From positions 124,001 to 188,000 of the forward strand of contig JNWL01000006.1 in assembly GCA_000716465.1 (NCBI GenBank): a DNA stretch of 64,000 nucleotides, written 5' to 3'. The DNA comes from Streptomyces bikiniensis (lineage in GTDB: Bacteria; Actinomycetota; Actinomycetes; Streptomycetales; Streptomycetaceae). Positions 1 to 7,632 of this stretch are shown here, one piece after another. Numbering within the stretch: position 1 is the first letter of the stretch; each line of letters starts with the position of its first letter. The position numbers were made by a program, and so were the translations under genes. The notes beneath the pieces were generated by a model. The model saw only the letters and a program-made list of their open reading frames with translations. It was not told the DNA's origin and did no database searches.

Positions 1-170
1 AGGTCCTGGTAGTCCCCGACCTCGGCGAGCCGCTCGGCCGGAACGAGCCGGCGCACCGCGTCACCGGTGGCCTCGGGATCGTACAGGGTGCTGCGCGGGA
101 TCAGATCGACCAGTTCACGCGCGGTGCTGGACTTTCCCGCGCCGAACGCCCCGTTGATCCAGACGATCAC
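1..170 (-). CDS. TmrB-like AAA NTPase, N-terminal part (cut by window edge)
   Basis: The first 56 codons of a minus-strand gene that runs off the left edge. It begins MIVWINGAFGAGKSS, with a Walker A loop (GAFGAGKS) at residues 8-15, then LVDLIPRSTLYDPE. This resembles TmrB-type proteins, small NTPases related to tunicamycin resistance and often annotated simply as AAA-family ATPases. The start is GTG at 170, chosen because a GGGGGAAG ribosome site sits just upstream and the P-loop begins within ten residues. Substrate cannot be judged because the lid and C-terminal half are missing. Confidence 0.7.
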   Translation of the reverse strand, partial: MIVWINGAFGAGKSSTARELVDLIPRSTLYDPEATGDAVRRLVPAERLAEVGDYQD

Positions 171-318
171 GTCTTCCCCCTCTTCGGTAGCCCCCTGTGG
201 CTTGCCCGCAACACCCTGCCACGGAAACCACGATCGTATGGATCGGCGGCGGGACCGGCATGTGCGTGACGCTTCCGGGAAACCGTCGTTGAGAACGGCA
301 AGCACGAGGGGTGTGGAA

Positions 319-543
319 ATGAGTCGTACGGTTCTCGAACGTTTTCCGGCCGGCGGTCCCCGGGGCAGCTGGCCCGCCGAGGAGTTCGCCGGCGCGCGGC
401 GCGACGAGGGGGTGCCGGCCCGGGTCGTGATGGACCTGGAGTCCGACGCGTTCCTGGTGGTCGTGGAGCAGAGACCGCCGGACCGGAGGAAGGCCGAGGG
501 CAGGCTGGTCGGGCAGCGGACGGCCGAGCGGGCACGGGAGTAG
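319..543 (+). CDS. small conserved-looking hypothetical protein (74 aa)
   Basis: A short ORF starting ATG at 319 with GAGGGG upstream. The protein runs MSRTVLERFPAGGPRGSWPA and ends near GQRTAERARE. It is charged, has no signal peptide or membrane segment, and contains one hydrophobic strand (DAFLVVVE). Its codons have strongly GC-biased third positions, unlike the antisense frame. I do not recognise a domain. It stands alone, divergent from the NTPase at the left edge and convergent with the ROK kinase. The region upstream of 319 is noncoding in this frame, so the longer frame from 67 is unlikely. Confidence 0.55.
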   Translation: MSRTVLERFPAGGPRGSWPAEEFAGARRDEGVPARVVMDLESDAFLVVVEQRPPDRRKAEGRLVGQRTAERARE

Positions 544-618
544 GCGGTACGGGAAGAGGGGGAGCCGCGGCGCGGCTCCCCCTCCGTCGTACGCCGTGTC
601 CACGGCCGTAGAAGGCCC

Positions 619-1608
619 TCAGGAACCGCTGGCCGCACCCGCGTTCGCGCCCGCGTACGCCCCTTCTCCCCGGGCGTACGCGGCGGCCGCCGCCGCGCCG
701 AGGAGACCGGCGTCGGTGCCCGTGACGGCCGGGACGACCGTCAGGTCCCGTACGAAGGAGAGCGTGGCGTAGCCGCGGAGGCTGCGCCGGAGCGGGGCGA
801 AGAGGACCTCGCCGGCGCCCGCCACCCCGCCGCCGACGACCGCGATGTCGATTTCGACCAGGGTCGCCGTGGCGGCGATGCCCGCGGCGAGCGCCTGGGC
901 CGCGCGCTCGAACGAGGCGGCGGCCACCGGGTCCCCGGCGCGCGCGGCGGCGGCCACCGCGGCGGCGGAGGCGTCGCCGTCGGGCCCCGGCCGCCAGCCG
1001 TTCTCCAGGGCGCGGCGGGCCAGGTGCGGGCCGCTGGCGAGGCGTTCGACGCAGCCCCGTCCGCCGCACGCGCAGGGCTCGCCGTCCAGGTCGACCGTGA
1101 TGTGTCCGATGTGACCGGCGTTGCCGGTGGGGCCCGGGTGGAGGCGCCCGCCGAGGACGAGACCGCCGCCGACGCCCGTGGAGACCACGAGGCAGAGGGC
1201 GTTGTCGTGGCCGCGGGCGGCTCCGAGCCAGTGCTCGGCGGCCGTCATGGCGACGCCGTCGCCGACGAGGGTGACCGGTCGGCCGCCGGCGGCCCGCCGG
1301 ACCCGTTCGACCAGCGGGTAGTCGCGCCAGCCGGGGACGTTGACGGGGCTGACGGTCCCCCGGGCCGCGTCGACCGGACCCGCGCTGCCGATGCCGACGG
1401 CGTCGGCGGCCTCCCACAGCGGGGAGGCGGCGAGGTCGCCGAGGACGCCCTCGACCGCCGCCATCACCGTCTCGCCGTCCTCACGCGCGGGCGTGGGCCG
1501 CCGGGACCGGACGCGGACGCGCCCCTCGCCGTCGACCAGGGCACCGGCGATCTTGGTGCCCCCGATGTCGAGGGCGGCGACGAGGCCCGTGGCGAGGTCG
1601 GTACACAT
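619..1608 (-). CDS. ROK family sugar kinase (glucokinase-like)
   Basis: A 329-residue ROK protein, the normal length for the family, expected to phosphorylate a hexose or amino sugar with ATP in the cytosol. The N-terminal phosphate-binding loop reads ALDIGGTKIAGALVD (about residues 11-25). The ROK signature region GNAGHIGHITVD is followed by the zinc site CACGGRGCVE, with the Cys residues and upstream His in place. A C-terminal glycine-rich VVGGGVAGAG completes the nucleotide fold. Start ATG at 1608, with GGAGG about ten bases upstream. It is divergent from a LacI regulator with a perfect palindrome between them, so it is probably controlled by that regulator. The sugar cannot be deduced. 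Confidence 0.9.
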   Translation of the reverse strand: MCTDLATGLVAALDIGGTKIAGALVDGEGRVRVRSRRPTPAREDGETVMAAVEGVLGDLAASPLWEAADAVGIGSAGPVDAARGTVSPVNVPGWRDYPLVERVRRAAGGRPVTLVGDGVAMTAAEHWLGAARGHDNALCLVVSTGVGGGLVLGGRLHPGPTGNAGHIGHITVDLDGEPCACGGRGCVERLASGPHLARRALENGWRPGPDGDASAAAVAAAARAGDPVAAASFERAAQALAAGIAATATLVEIDIAVVGGGVAGAGEVLFAPLRRSLRGYATLSFVRDLTVVPAVTGTDAGLLGAAAAAAYARGEGAYAGANAGAASGS

Positions 1609-1672
1609 GGACGGGGAGCCTCCAGGGGGCGGCCGGGGACGGTACGGCGTTCCTCATCCTCTCACGCGCTAT

Positions 1673-1684
1673 GACAACGTTGTC
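1673..1684. promoter_or_regulatory. LacI-type operator between ROK kinase and lacI-family gene
   Basis: A perfect 12-base palindrome, GACAACGTTGTC, with the central CG step typical of LacI-family operators. It lies 65 bases before the kinase start and 79 bases before the regulator start, so one bound repressor could control both divergent promoters. A TATGCT hexamer follows at 1692-1697 and could be the regulator's -10 box. The palindrome is seen directly; the assignment to the neighbouring regulator is inferred. Confidence 0.7.
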
Positions 1685-1762
1685 CAGGTCCTATGCTCGT
1701 GCGGAGTCCGAAAGACGGCCCGGCCACGGCGGGGTCCCGACACGACGGAGGAACCGCAGACC

Positions 1763-2797
1763 GTGGCCGACACCGACCACCGCCCCGAGCACCGCTACGG
1801 CAACCGGCCCACGATGAAGGACGTCGCCGCCAAGGCGGGCGTGGGCCTGAAGACGGTGTCCCGGGTGGTGAACGGCGAGCCGGGCGTCACCGCCGACACC
1901 GAGCGGCGGGTCCAGGAGGCCATCGAGGTCCTCGGCTTCCGCCGCAACGACAGCGCGCGGGTCCTGCGCAAGGGCAGGACCGCGACCGTCGGCCTGGTCC
2001 TCGAGGACCTCGCCGACCCCTTCTACGGTCCGCTGAGCCGGGCGGTCGAGGAGGTCGCGCGGGCGCACGGGGCCCTCCTGATCAACGGGTCGAGCGCCGA
2101 GGACCCCGACCGGGAGCAGGAGTTGGCGCTCGCGCTGTGCGCACGCCGGGTGGACGGCCTCATCGTCATCCCGGCCGGCGACGACCACCGGTATCTGGAG
2201 CCCGAGATCAGGGCGGGCGTCGCCACGGTGTTCGTGGACCGCCCCGCCGGGCGGATCGACGCCGACGCGGTCCTCTCCGACAGCTTCGGCGGCGCGCGCG
2301 AGGGCACGGCCCATCTGATCGCGCACGGCCACCGCCGGATCGGCTTCATCGGCGACCGCCCGCACATCCACACGGCGGCCGAGCGGCTGCGCGGCTACCG
2401 CGCGGCGATGGAGGACGCGGGTCTTCCGGTCCGTGAGGAGTGGGTCTCGCCGGGACCAACCGGCCCGGAGCGGGTGGACGCGGCGGTACGGGGGATGCTG
2501 ACTGCGCCGGAGCCGGTGACGGCCTTGTTCGCGGGGAACAACCGGGTCACCGTCACGGTCGTCCGGGCGCTCGCCGCGCAGCCCCGGCCGATCGCCCTGG
2601 TCGGCTTCGACGACATCGAACTGGCCGACCTGCTGGGCATCACGGTCGTCGCCCAGGACGCCGCCGCCCTCGGCAGGACGGCGGCGGAGCGGTTGTTCCG
2701 GCGCCTGGACGGGGCCGACGGGGCGCCGGAGCGGGTGGTGCTCGGCACGACGCTCCTGGCCCGGGGTTCGGGCGAGATCGCGCCGCCGGCCGCCTGA
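1763..2797 (+). CDS. LacI family transcriptional regulator
   Basis: A 344-residue repressor of normal LacI length. The N-terminal helix-turn-helix is TMKDVAAKAGVGLKTVSRVVNG (about residues 17-38), followed by a hinge (RNDSARVLRKGR) and a periplasmic-binding-protein-like effector domain (GLVLEDLADPFYGPL through GFDDIELADLLGITVV). Start GTG at 1763 with GGAGGAA about ten bases upstream; the open frame extends to 1340 but overlaps the kinase and has no ribosome site. It is divergent from the ROK kinase, which suggests the pair senses and phosphorylates one sugar. Autoregulation through the palindrome at 1673 is likely. Confidence 0.9.
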   Translation: MADTDHRPEHRYGNRPTMKDVAAKAGVGLKTVSRVVNGEPGVTADTERRVQEAIEVLGFRRNDSARVLRKGRTATVGLVLEDLADPFYGPLSRAVEEVARAHGALLINGSSAEDPDREQELALALCARRVDGLIVIPAGDDHRYLEPEIRAGVATVFVDRPAGRIDADAVLSDSFGGAREGTAHLIAHGHRRIGFIGDRPHIHTAAERLRGYRAAMEDAGLPVREEWVSPGPTGPERVDAAVRGMLTAPEPVTALFAGNNRVTVTVVRALAAQPRPIALVGFDDIELADLLGITVVAQDAAALGRTAAERLFRRLDGADGAPERVVLGTTLLARGSGEIAPPAA

Positions 2798-2834
2798 CGT
2801 CCTCCGCCGGCGGCCGGCCGGTCCTTCCCTGCGG

Positions 2835-4124
2835 TTACTCGGCCGAGGCCGTGAGGTCGCCCCGGCGCGGGGCCGCGAAGCGGTCGAGGTCCGCGCGGGT
2901 CAGACCGGTGAGGGCGTCGACCTCGGCGGTGTCGAGGGCGCCGCAGTCGATGCCGCGCAGCAGGTAGGAGCTGAGCGCCTTGGCGGTGGCGGGCTCGTCC
3001 ATGACGTCGCCGCCCGCGTGGTTGGCGTAGGCGGAGAGGCGCTTGGCGGCGGTCTCGAAGCCCTCGCGGTAGAAGGCGAAGACGGCGGCGTAGCGGGTGG
3101 GGATGTGGCCGGGGTGCATGTCCCAGCCCTGGTAGTAGGCGCGGGCGAGGGCGCGGCGGGTGAGGCCGTAGTGCAGGCGCCAGGCCTCGTGGACGTGCGC
3201 GGTGGAGCCGACCGGCAGGACGTTGGTGGAGCCGTCGGAGACGCGGACGCCGGTGCCGGCGGCGGCGACCTGCATGATCGCCTTGGCGTGGTCGGCGGCC
3301 GGGTGGTCGCTGGCCTGGTAGGCGGCGGAGACGCCGAGACAGGCGCTGTAGTCGAAGGTGCCGTAGTGCAGTCCGGTGGCGCGGCCCTCGGCGGCGCCGA
3401 TCATGCGGGCGACGGCGGCGGTGCCGTCGGCGGCGAGGATGGCCTGGCTGGTCTCGATCTGGATCTCGAAGCCGAGGCGGCCGGCGTCGAGGCCGTGGGC
3501 CTTCTCGAAGGCCTCCAGAAGGCGCACGAAGGCGGTGACCTGCTCGGGGTAGGTGACCTTGGGGAGGGTGAGGACGAGTCCTTCCGGGAGGCCGCCGTGC
3601 TCCAGGAGGCCGGTGAGGAAGACGTCGGTGGTGCGGATGCCCCGGTCGCGTACGGCGGCCTCCATGCACTTCATCCGGATGCCGGTGTACGGGGCGGCCG
3701 TGCCCTTCGCGTACGCCTCGGAGACCAGGCGGGCGGCGCGGGCGGCGTCCCGGTCCTCGTCGTCGCCGCCGTAGCCGTCCTCGAAGTCGACCCGGAGGTC
3801 CTCGATCGGCTCGCGCTCCAGCTTGGCCCGCACGCGGCCGTACACGTCCTCGGCGAGGTCGTCGGGGAGGCCGAGGACGGCGGCGAAGGAGGCGGCGTCG
3901 GGGGCGTGTTCGTCGAGGGCGGCGAGGGCCTGGTCGCCCCAGGAGCGGACGGTGCCGGCGTCGAAGAGGTTGCCGGGGACGTAGACGGTGTGGACGGGCT
4001 GGCGGGTGCCGGGGTCTCCCGGGTAGCGGCGGTCCAGCTCGGCGTCCACGGCGGCGAGGGAGGCGCTGATGCCCTCGCTGACCGCGCCCGCGAGGCTCGT
4101 CGACACCTTCTCCTGCTGTCCCAT
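2835..4124 (-). CDS. DUF6986 family aldolase-like protein (HpcH/HpaI/CitE superfamily)
   Basis: A 429-residue protein in the phosphoenolpyruvate/aldolase TIM-barrel superfamily. Barrel signatures include EDLRVDFEDGYGGDDEDRDA (acidic metal-binding region), TGIRMKCMEA, VLTLPKVTYPEQV, FEIQIETSQAIL and GLHYGTFDYSA. These match CitE/HpcH-type C-C lyases, although the family's reaction is not established to my knowledge. Start ATG at 4124, chosen over 4163 because AGGAGGG lies seven bases upstream. Streptomyces homologues are often near glyoxylate and ureide genes. The TTCCG/CGGAA palindrome just upstream fits control by a small-molecule-responsive regulator. No operon partner: the downstream LacI gene is convergent. 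Confidence 0.8.
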   Translation of the reverse strand: MGQQEKVSTSLAGAVSEGISASLAAVDAELDRRYPGDPGTRQPVHTVYVPGNLFDAGTVRSWGDQALAALDEHAPDAASFAAVLGLPDDLAEDVYGRVRAKLEREPIEDLRVDFEDGYGGDDEDRDAARAARLVSEAYAKGTAAPYTGIRMKCMEAAVRDRGIRTTDVFLTGLLEHGGLPEGLVLTLPKVTYPEQVTAFVRLLEAFEKAHGLDAGRLGFEIQIETSQAILAADGTAAVARMIGAAEGRATGLHYGTFDYSACLGVSAAYQASDHPAADHAKAIMQVAAAGTGVRVSDGSTNVLPVGSTAHVHEAWRLHYGLTRRALARAYYQGWDMHPGHIPTRYAAVFAFYREGFETAAKRLSAYANHAGGDVMDEPATAKALSSYLLRGIDCGALDTAEVDALTGLTRADLDRFAAPRRGDLTASAE

Positions 4125-4141
4125 CCCACTACCCTCCTGTT

Positions 4142-4156
4142 TTCCGCTGCACGGAA
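4142..4156. promoter_or_regulatory. palindrome TTCCG-N5-CGGAA upstream of the DUF6986 gene
   Basis: TTCCG at 4142-4146 and CGGAA at 4152-4156 flank CTGCA. The site is 18 bases upstream of the start codon and overlaps the 5' leader or promoter. IclR-family regulators commonly use short palindromes of this kind, and glyoxylate and allantoin genes are typical targets, but the regulator is not encoded in this window. The palindrome is observed; its use is inferred. Confidence 0.5.
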
Positions 4157-4219
4157 TCAACAATCCGTATGGCGAAGTTAACGGGCGGTCGGAGCTGAGT
4201 CAATGGGTGTCCGAAACGG

Positions 4220-4259
4220 CCGGGGGCCGCACGGTGAGAGTTCACCGTGCGGCCCCCGG
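4220..4259 (-). terminator. strong terminator after etfA
   Basis: An 18-base perfect stem (4220-4237 with 4242-4259) around a GAGT loop, 17 bases beyond the etfA stop codon. There is no long U tract, which is usual in Streptomyces. Confidence 0.85.
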
Positions 4260-4276
4260 TCCGACAGAACCGCAGG

Positions 4277-5251
4277 TCAGCCCTTGCGGGTCTTGACCTC
4301 TTCGGTCAGCTGCGGGACGACCTCGAAGAGGTCGCCCACCACGCCGTAGTCGACGAGCTCGAAGATCGGCGCCTCGGCGTCCTTGTTGATCGCGACGATC
4401 GTCTTCGAGGTCTGCATGCCCGCGCGGTGCTGGATCGCGCCGGAGATGCCGGAGGCGATGTACAGCTGCGGCGAGACCGACTTGCCGGTCTGGCCGACCT
4501 GGTTGGCGTGCGGGTACCAGCCGGCGTCCACCGCGGCGCGCGAGGCGCCGACGGCCGCGCCGAGCGAGTCGGCGAGGGCCTCGATGATCGCGAAGTTCTC
4601 GGCGCCGTTGACGCCGCGGCCGCCGGAGACCACGATCGCGGCCTCGGTCAGCTCCGGGCGGCCGGTCGACTCGCGCGGGGTGCGCGAGGTGACCTTGGTG
4701 CCGGTGGCCAGGGCGCCGAAGGAGACCGACAGGGCCTCCACCGTGCCGGCGGCCGGGGCGGCCTCGACGGGAGCCGAGTTCGGCTTGACCGTGATGACCG
4801 GGGTGCCCTTGGAGACGCGAGACTTGGTGGTGAAGGAGGCGGCGAACACGGACTGCGTCGCCACCGGGCCCTCGTCACCGGCCTCCAGGTCCACGGCGTC
4901 GGTGATGACGCCGGAGCCGATGCGGACCGCGAGGCGGGCCGCGATCTCCTTGGCCTCGGCCGAGGACGGCACGAGCACGGCGGCCAGGGAGCCCCCGGCG
5001 GACACAGCTTCGTAGGCGGCCTGGAGGGCGTCGACCTTGGGGACGACGAGGTACTCGGCGAACTCGGGCGCGTCGGCGGTCAGGACCTTGACCGCGCCGT
5101 GCTCGGCGAGGGCCGGGGCGGTGTCGGCGGCGCCGTTGCCGAGGGCGACGGCGACCGGGTCGCCGAGGCGGCGGGCGAGCGTCAGCAGCTCCAGGGTGGG
5201 CTTGCGGACGGCTCCGTCGACGTGGTCGACGTAGACGAGGATCTCAGCCAT
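4277..5251 (-). CDS. etfA: electron transfer flavoprotein subunit alpha
   Basis: A 324-residue EtfA/FixB protein that binds FAD. With EtfB it carries electrons from acyl-CoA dehydrogenases to the ETF-quinone oxidoreductase. The N-terminal half starts [20 protein letters not shown]. The C-terminal FAD domain is complete: [62 protein letters not shown] and [15 protein letters not shown]. Start ATG at 5251, with AGGAG further upstream than usual (about 11 bases). It follows etfB by 89 bases on the same strand and ends at a strong hairpin, so the two form an operon. Confidence 0.96.
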   Translation of the reverse strand: MAEILVYVDHVDGAVRKPTLELLTLARRLGDPVAVALGNGAADTAPALAEHGAVKVLTADAPEFAEYLVVPKVDALQAAYEAVSAGGSLAAVLVPSSAEAKEIAARLAVRIGSGVITDAVDLEAGDEGPVATQSVFAASFTTKSRVSKGTPVITVKPNSAPVEAAPAAGTVEALSVSFGALATGTKVTSRTPRESTGRPELTEAAIVVSGGRGVNGAENFAIIEALADSLGAAVGASRAAVDAGWYPHANQVGQTGKSVSPQLYIASGISGAIQHRAGMQTSKTIVAINKDAEAPIFELVDYGVVGDLFEVVPQLTEEVKTRKG

Positions 5252-5340
5252 GGGGATTCAATCTCCTGCGAAGGTGAGGGGAGGTCTGAGCGGCTCGCGC
5301 GAGGTCCCGGAAAGGGGTTCCGGCCCGCGCGGCTGAAGCC

Positions 5341-6126
5341 TTAGATGAACTTCTGGCTCGCGAGGAACTCGGCGAGCTGCTTGCCGCCCTCGCCCTCGTC
5401 CTTGACGATCGTGCCGGCCGTGCGGGCCGGACGCTCGGTGGCGGAGTCGACCGCGGTCCACGCGCCCTCCAGGCCGACCTCCTCGGCCTCCAGGTCGAGG
5501 TCGGAGAGGTCCAGGGACTCCACCGGCTTCTTCTTGGCGGCCATGATGCCCTTGAAGGACGGGTAGCGCGCCTCGCCCGACTGGTCGGTCACGGAGACGA
5601 CGGCCGGCAGGGCGGCCTCCAGCTGCTCGGAGGCGGCGTCGCCGTCGCGGCGGCCCTTCACGACGCCGTCCTCGATGGAGACCTCGGAGAGCAGCGTGAC
5701 CTGCGGGACGCCCAGGCGCTCGGCCAGGATCGCGGGCAGCACGCCCATGACGCCGTCGGTGGAGGCCATGCCGGCGATGACCACGTCGTAGCCGGTCTTC
5801 TCGATCGCCTTGGCGAGCACCAGCGAGGTGCCCATGACGTCGGTGCCGTGCAGGTCGTCGTCCTCGACGTGGACGGCCTTGTCGGCGCCCATCGACAGCG
5901 CCTTGCGCAGCGCGTCCTTGGCGTCCTCCGGGCCGACCGTGAGCACGGTGACCTCGGCGTCGTCCGCCTCCTCGGCGATCTGCAGCGCCTGCTCGACCGC
6001 GTACTCGTCGAGCTCCGACAGCAGGCCGTCGACGTCGTCGCGGTCCACCGTCAGGTCATCGGCGAAGTGCCGGTCGCCGGTGGCGTCGGGCACGTACTTC
6101 ACACAGACAACGATCCTCAAGCTCAC
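5341..6126 (-). CDS. etfB: electron transfer flavoprotein subunit beta
   Basis: A 261-residue EtfB/FixA protein, starting LRIVVCVKYVPDATGDRHF, with the conserved NVDGLLSELDEYAVEQAL-type region and the AMP-binding core (VTVLTVGPEDAKDALRKALSMGADKAVHV, DVVIAGMASTDGVMGVLPA). It heterodimerises with EtfA and docks with dehydrogenases. Start GTG at 6126, with AGGAG seven bases upstream. It is first in the etfBA operon. A TGAGC/GCTCA palindrome about 140 bases upstream may tie the operon to fatty-acid-responsive TetR control. Confidence 0.96.
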   Translation of the reverse strand: MSLRIVVCVKYVPDATGDRHFADDLTVDRDDVDGLLSELDEYAVEQALQIAEEADDAEVTVLTVGPEDAKDALRKALSMGADKAVHVEDDDLHGTDVMGTSLVLAKAIEKTGYDVVIAGMASTDGVMGVLPAILAERLGVPQVTLLSEVSIEDGVVKGRRDGDAASEQLEAALPAVVSVTDQSGEARYPSFKGIMAAKKKPVESLDLSDLDLEAEEVGLEGAWTAVDSATERPARTAGTIVKDEGEGGKQLAEFLASQKFI

Positions 6127-6202
6127 GCCGGCTCTCCTACTGCATCGTCATAACTGGGCTGCCTTGTTGCTCGCAGCATAGGCGCCTGAAGGGCGGGTTT
6201 CC

Positions 6203-6227
6203 GGTCGGGGCGCCGGACGCCCCGACC
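6203..6227. terminator. hairpin between flavin reductase and etfB
   Basis: A ten-base perfect stem (GGTCGGGGCG at 6203-6212, complement at 6218-6227) with a five-base loop. It lies about 100 bases past the flavin reductase stop and about 80 bases before etfB, so it probably ends the flavin reductase transcript. Confidence 0.55.
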
Positions 6228-6262
6228 AAAATATTACTCGCCAGTACACCCAGTTCGTTACC

Positions 6263-6280
6263 GCTGAGCAAGCGCTCAGC
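6263..6280. promoter_or_regulatory. TetR-type operator candidate upstream of etfBA
   Basis: GCTGAGC and GCTCAGC (6263-6269, 6274-6280) flank AAGC, giving the core TGAGCAAGCGCTCA. Palindromes of the form AGCAAGCGCT are, from memory, common in front of acyl-CoA dehydrogenase and TetR genes in actinobacteria. It sits upstream of etfB and just downstream of the flavin reductase stop. The palindrome is observed; the regulator is unknown. Confidence 0.5.
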
Positions 6281-6325
6281 CGTGTGACCTTGCCAACGCG
6301 CGGAGAGCGGCGCGCGCGGGAACCC

Positions 6326-6850
6326 TCAGTCGCGCAGCGCGTTGAAGCGTCCGTGGTGGTAGAGCAGCGGCCGGCCCGCCCCGTCCGGGTCTCCCGCGAC
6401 CGCCTCCGCGATCACGATCCGGTGGTCCCCGGCGGGCACCCGGGCCACGACGCGGCACACCAGCCAGGCGAGGACGTCGTCGAGGACGGGCACCCCCTCG
6501 GGGCCGACCCTCCAGCGGGTCCCCTCGCCGAAGCGGTCGGCACCGCTGCGCGCGAAGGTGGCGGCCAGGTCCTGCTGGTGCTCGCCGAGTATGTGCACGC
6601 CGATGAACCCGGCCTCGGAGACCACCGGCCAGGAGGAGGACGTGGTGCCCACGCCGAAGGAGATCAGGGGCGGTTCGGCGGCGACGGAGTTCAGCGAGGT
6701 CGCGGTGAAGCCCACGGGGCGCTCGCCGTGCGCGGTGACGACCGCGACGCCGGCCGCGTGCCGGCGGAAGACGGAGCGGAGCAAATCGGGAGAGGCCTGC
6801 CGGGGCGCGCCGATCGTGGGAACGGTGCGGAGCTCGGGCGAAACCGTCAT
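6326..6850 (-). CDS. flavin reductase family protein (FMN reductase, DIM6/NTAB type)
   Basis: A protein of about 174 residues of the flavin reductase-like split-barrel family, which reduces FMN with NAD(P)H for partner monooxygenases. Family features: FRRHAAGVAVVTAHGERPVGFTATS near the N-terminus (flavin phosphate region), EPPLISFGVGTTSSSWP, and a C-terminal HRIVIAEAV...PLLYHHGRFNALRD. Start ATG at 6850 has AAGGA seven bases upstream; ATG at 6877 with AGGA is an alternative. A sulfur-type leader peptide lies 46 bases upstream on the same strand. This suggests control by cysteine or sulfate supply and a role in sulfonate or sulfur-source oxidation, perhaps serving SsuD at 46762. Confidence 0.88.
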   Translation of the reverse strand: MTVSPELRTVPTIGAPRQASPDLLRSVFRRHAAGVAVVTAHGERPVGFTATSLNSVAAEPPLISFGVGTTSSSWPVVSEAGFIGVHILGEHQQDLAATFARSGADRFGEGTRWRVGPEGVPVLDDVLAWLVCRVVARVPAGDHRIVIAEAVAGDPDGAGRPLLYHHGRFNALRD

Positions 6851-6896
6851 GGAATTGTCCTTCTGCGAGGGCGGCATGGAGGAGTCCTGGGGTGGG

Positions 6897-6977
6897 TCAG
6901 ACGCCCGGACAGCGCGCGCTCGCGTTGCGGGCCAGGTCCACGTGGGCCCGGCCGTAGAGAAGGAGTTCCAGAGTCAC
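6897..6977 (-). CDS. cysteine-attenuation leader peptide upstream of flavin reductase
   Basis: A 26-residue ORF, GTG at 6977 to TGA at 6897, ending RAHVDLARNASARCPGV. It matches the actinobacterial putative leader peptide pattern H-(V/I)-D-L-x-R...(A/S)-x-x-C. A TTGACT -35 box (7013-7008) and a weak CACCCT -10 box end six bases before the GTG, so the mRNA is probably leaderless. The stop is only 20-47 bases before the reductase start. In mycobacteria such small ORFs act as cysteine-responsive attenuators; here the role is inferred. A longer in-frame start upstream (MALPPRG) is possible but has no good ribosome site. Confidence 0.72.
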   Translation of the reverse strand: MTLELLLYGRAHVDLARNASARCPGV

Positions 6978-7074
6978 TCCGTCAGGGTGACGATCGGTGG
7001 CGGTTGCAGTCAAGTGCGTACCGCGATGCGGGAGGAGCGTCACCGCGCGCCCACGGGGAGGAAGTGCCATCGCG

Positions 7075-7386
7075 TCAGACCGCCCGGCCCAGGGCCGCGA
7101 TGACGTCCGCCCTGCGGGGCTGTCCGGCGGCCCGGCGGACGACGCGGCCCGTCCGGTCGAGGACGAGCACGGTGGGGGTGCGCGCGATGCCGAGCTCGCG
7201 CACGAGGTCGAGCCGTTCCTCGGCGTCGATCTCGACGTGCCCCACGCCGGGCACCATCGCGGCGACCTCGGCGAGGGTGCGGCGGGTGGCCCGGCAGGGC
7301 TGGCAGAAGGCGGTCGAGAACTGGACGAGGGTGGCCCGCTCCCCCAGTTCGGCACCGAGCGTCTCCGCTCCCAGGACCTCGCTCAT
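7075..7386 (-). CDS. thioredoxin family protein
   Basis: A 103-residue single-domain thioredoxin-fold protein. The active site FCQPC follows TLVQFSTA (redox Cys pair, C-Q-P-C instead of the classical CGPC). The cis-proline is present in GIARTPTVLVLDRTGRVV. It probably acts as a cytosolic disulfide reductant or sulfur-relay partner. Start ATG at 7386, with AGGAG/GGAGAGGG upstream; the open frame to 7545 lacks support. It lies directly upstream of the sulfur leader peptide and flavin reductase on the same strand, which fits a thiol- or sulfur-related neighbourhood, but the leader has its own promoter. Confidence 0.87.
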   Translation of the reverse strand: MSEVLGAETLGAELGERATLVQFSTAFCQPCRATRRTLAEVAAMVPGVGHVEIDAEERLDLVRELGIARTPTVLVLDRTGRVVRRAAGQPRRADVIAALGRAV

Positions 7387-7632
7387 CCCTCTCCGCTCCT
7401 CTTCCGTCTCCGCGCGCCCGTTCCCCGCGTCCTGGGATACAGCGTCGCAGGGCGGGTATCCGATTCCCGTTCCGGCCACCGCGAGTGACGAGAATCTCCC
7501 CGCTCGGCGGCGCTCAGGCTGGTCACAGCGTCCCCCATGGGGCACGATCTGCCCAAAGCCGAAAACCTACGGCCGCGTAACTTCGCCGGGAGAACCCTCC
7601 CCGGACAAGCAGGAAGAAGGGGTTCCTCTCCG

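Noticed and set aside
1691..2371. Minus-strand frame opposite the LacI gene
   Set aside because: No start signal, shadow codon pattern, and the plus strand has a complete LacI protein.
7435..7462. GGATAC/GTATCC inverted repeat upstream of the thioredoxin gene
   Set aside because: Arms are only six bases with a 16-base gap; too weak to call.
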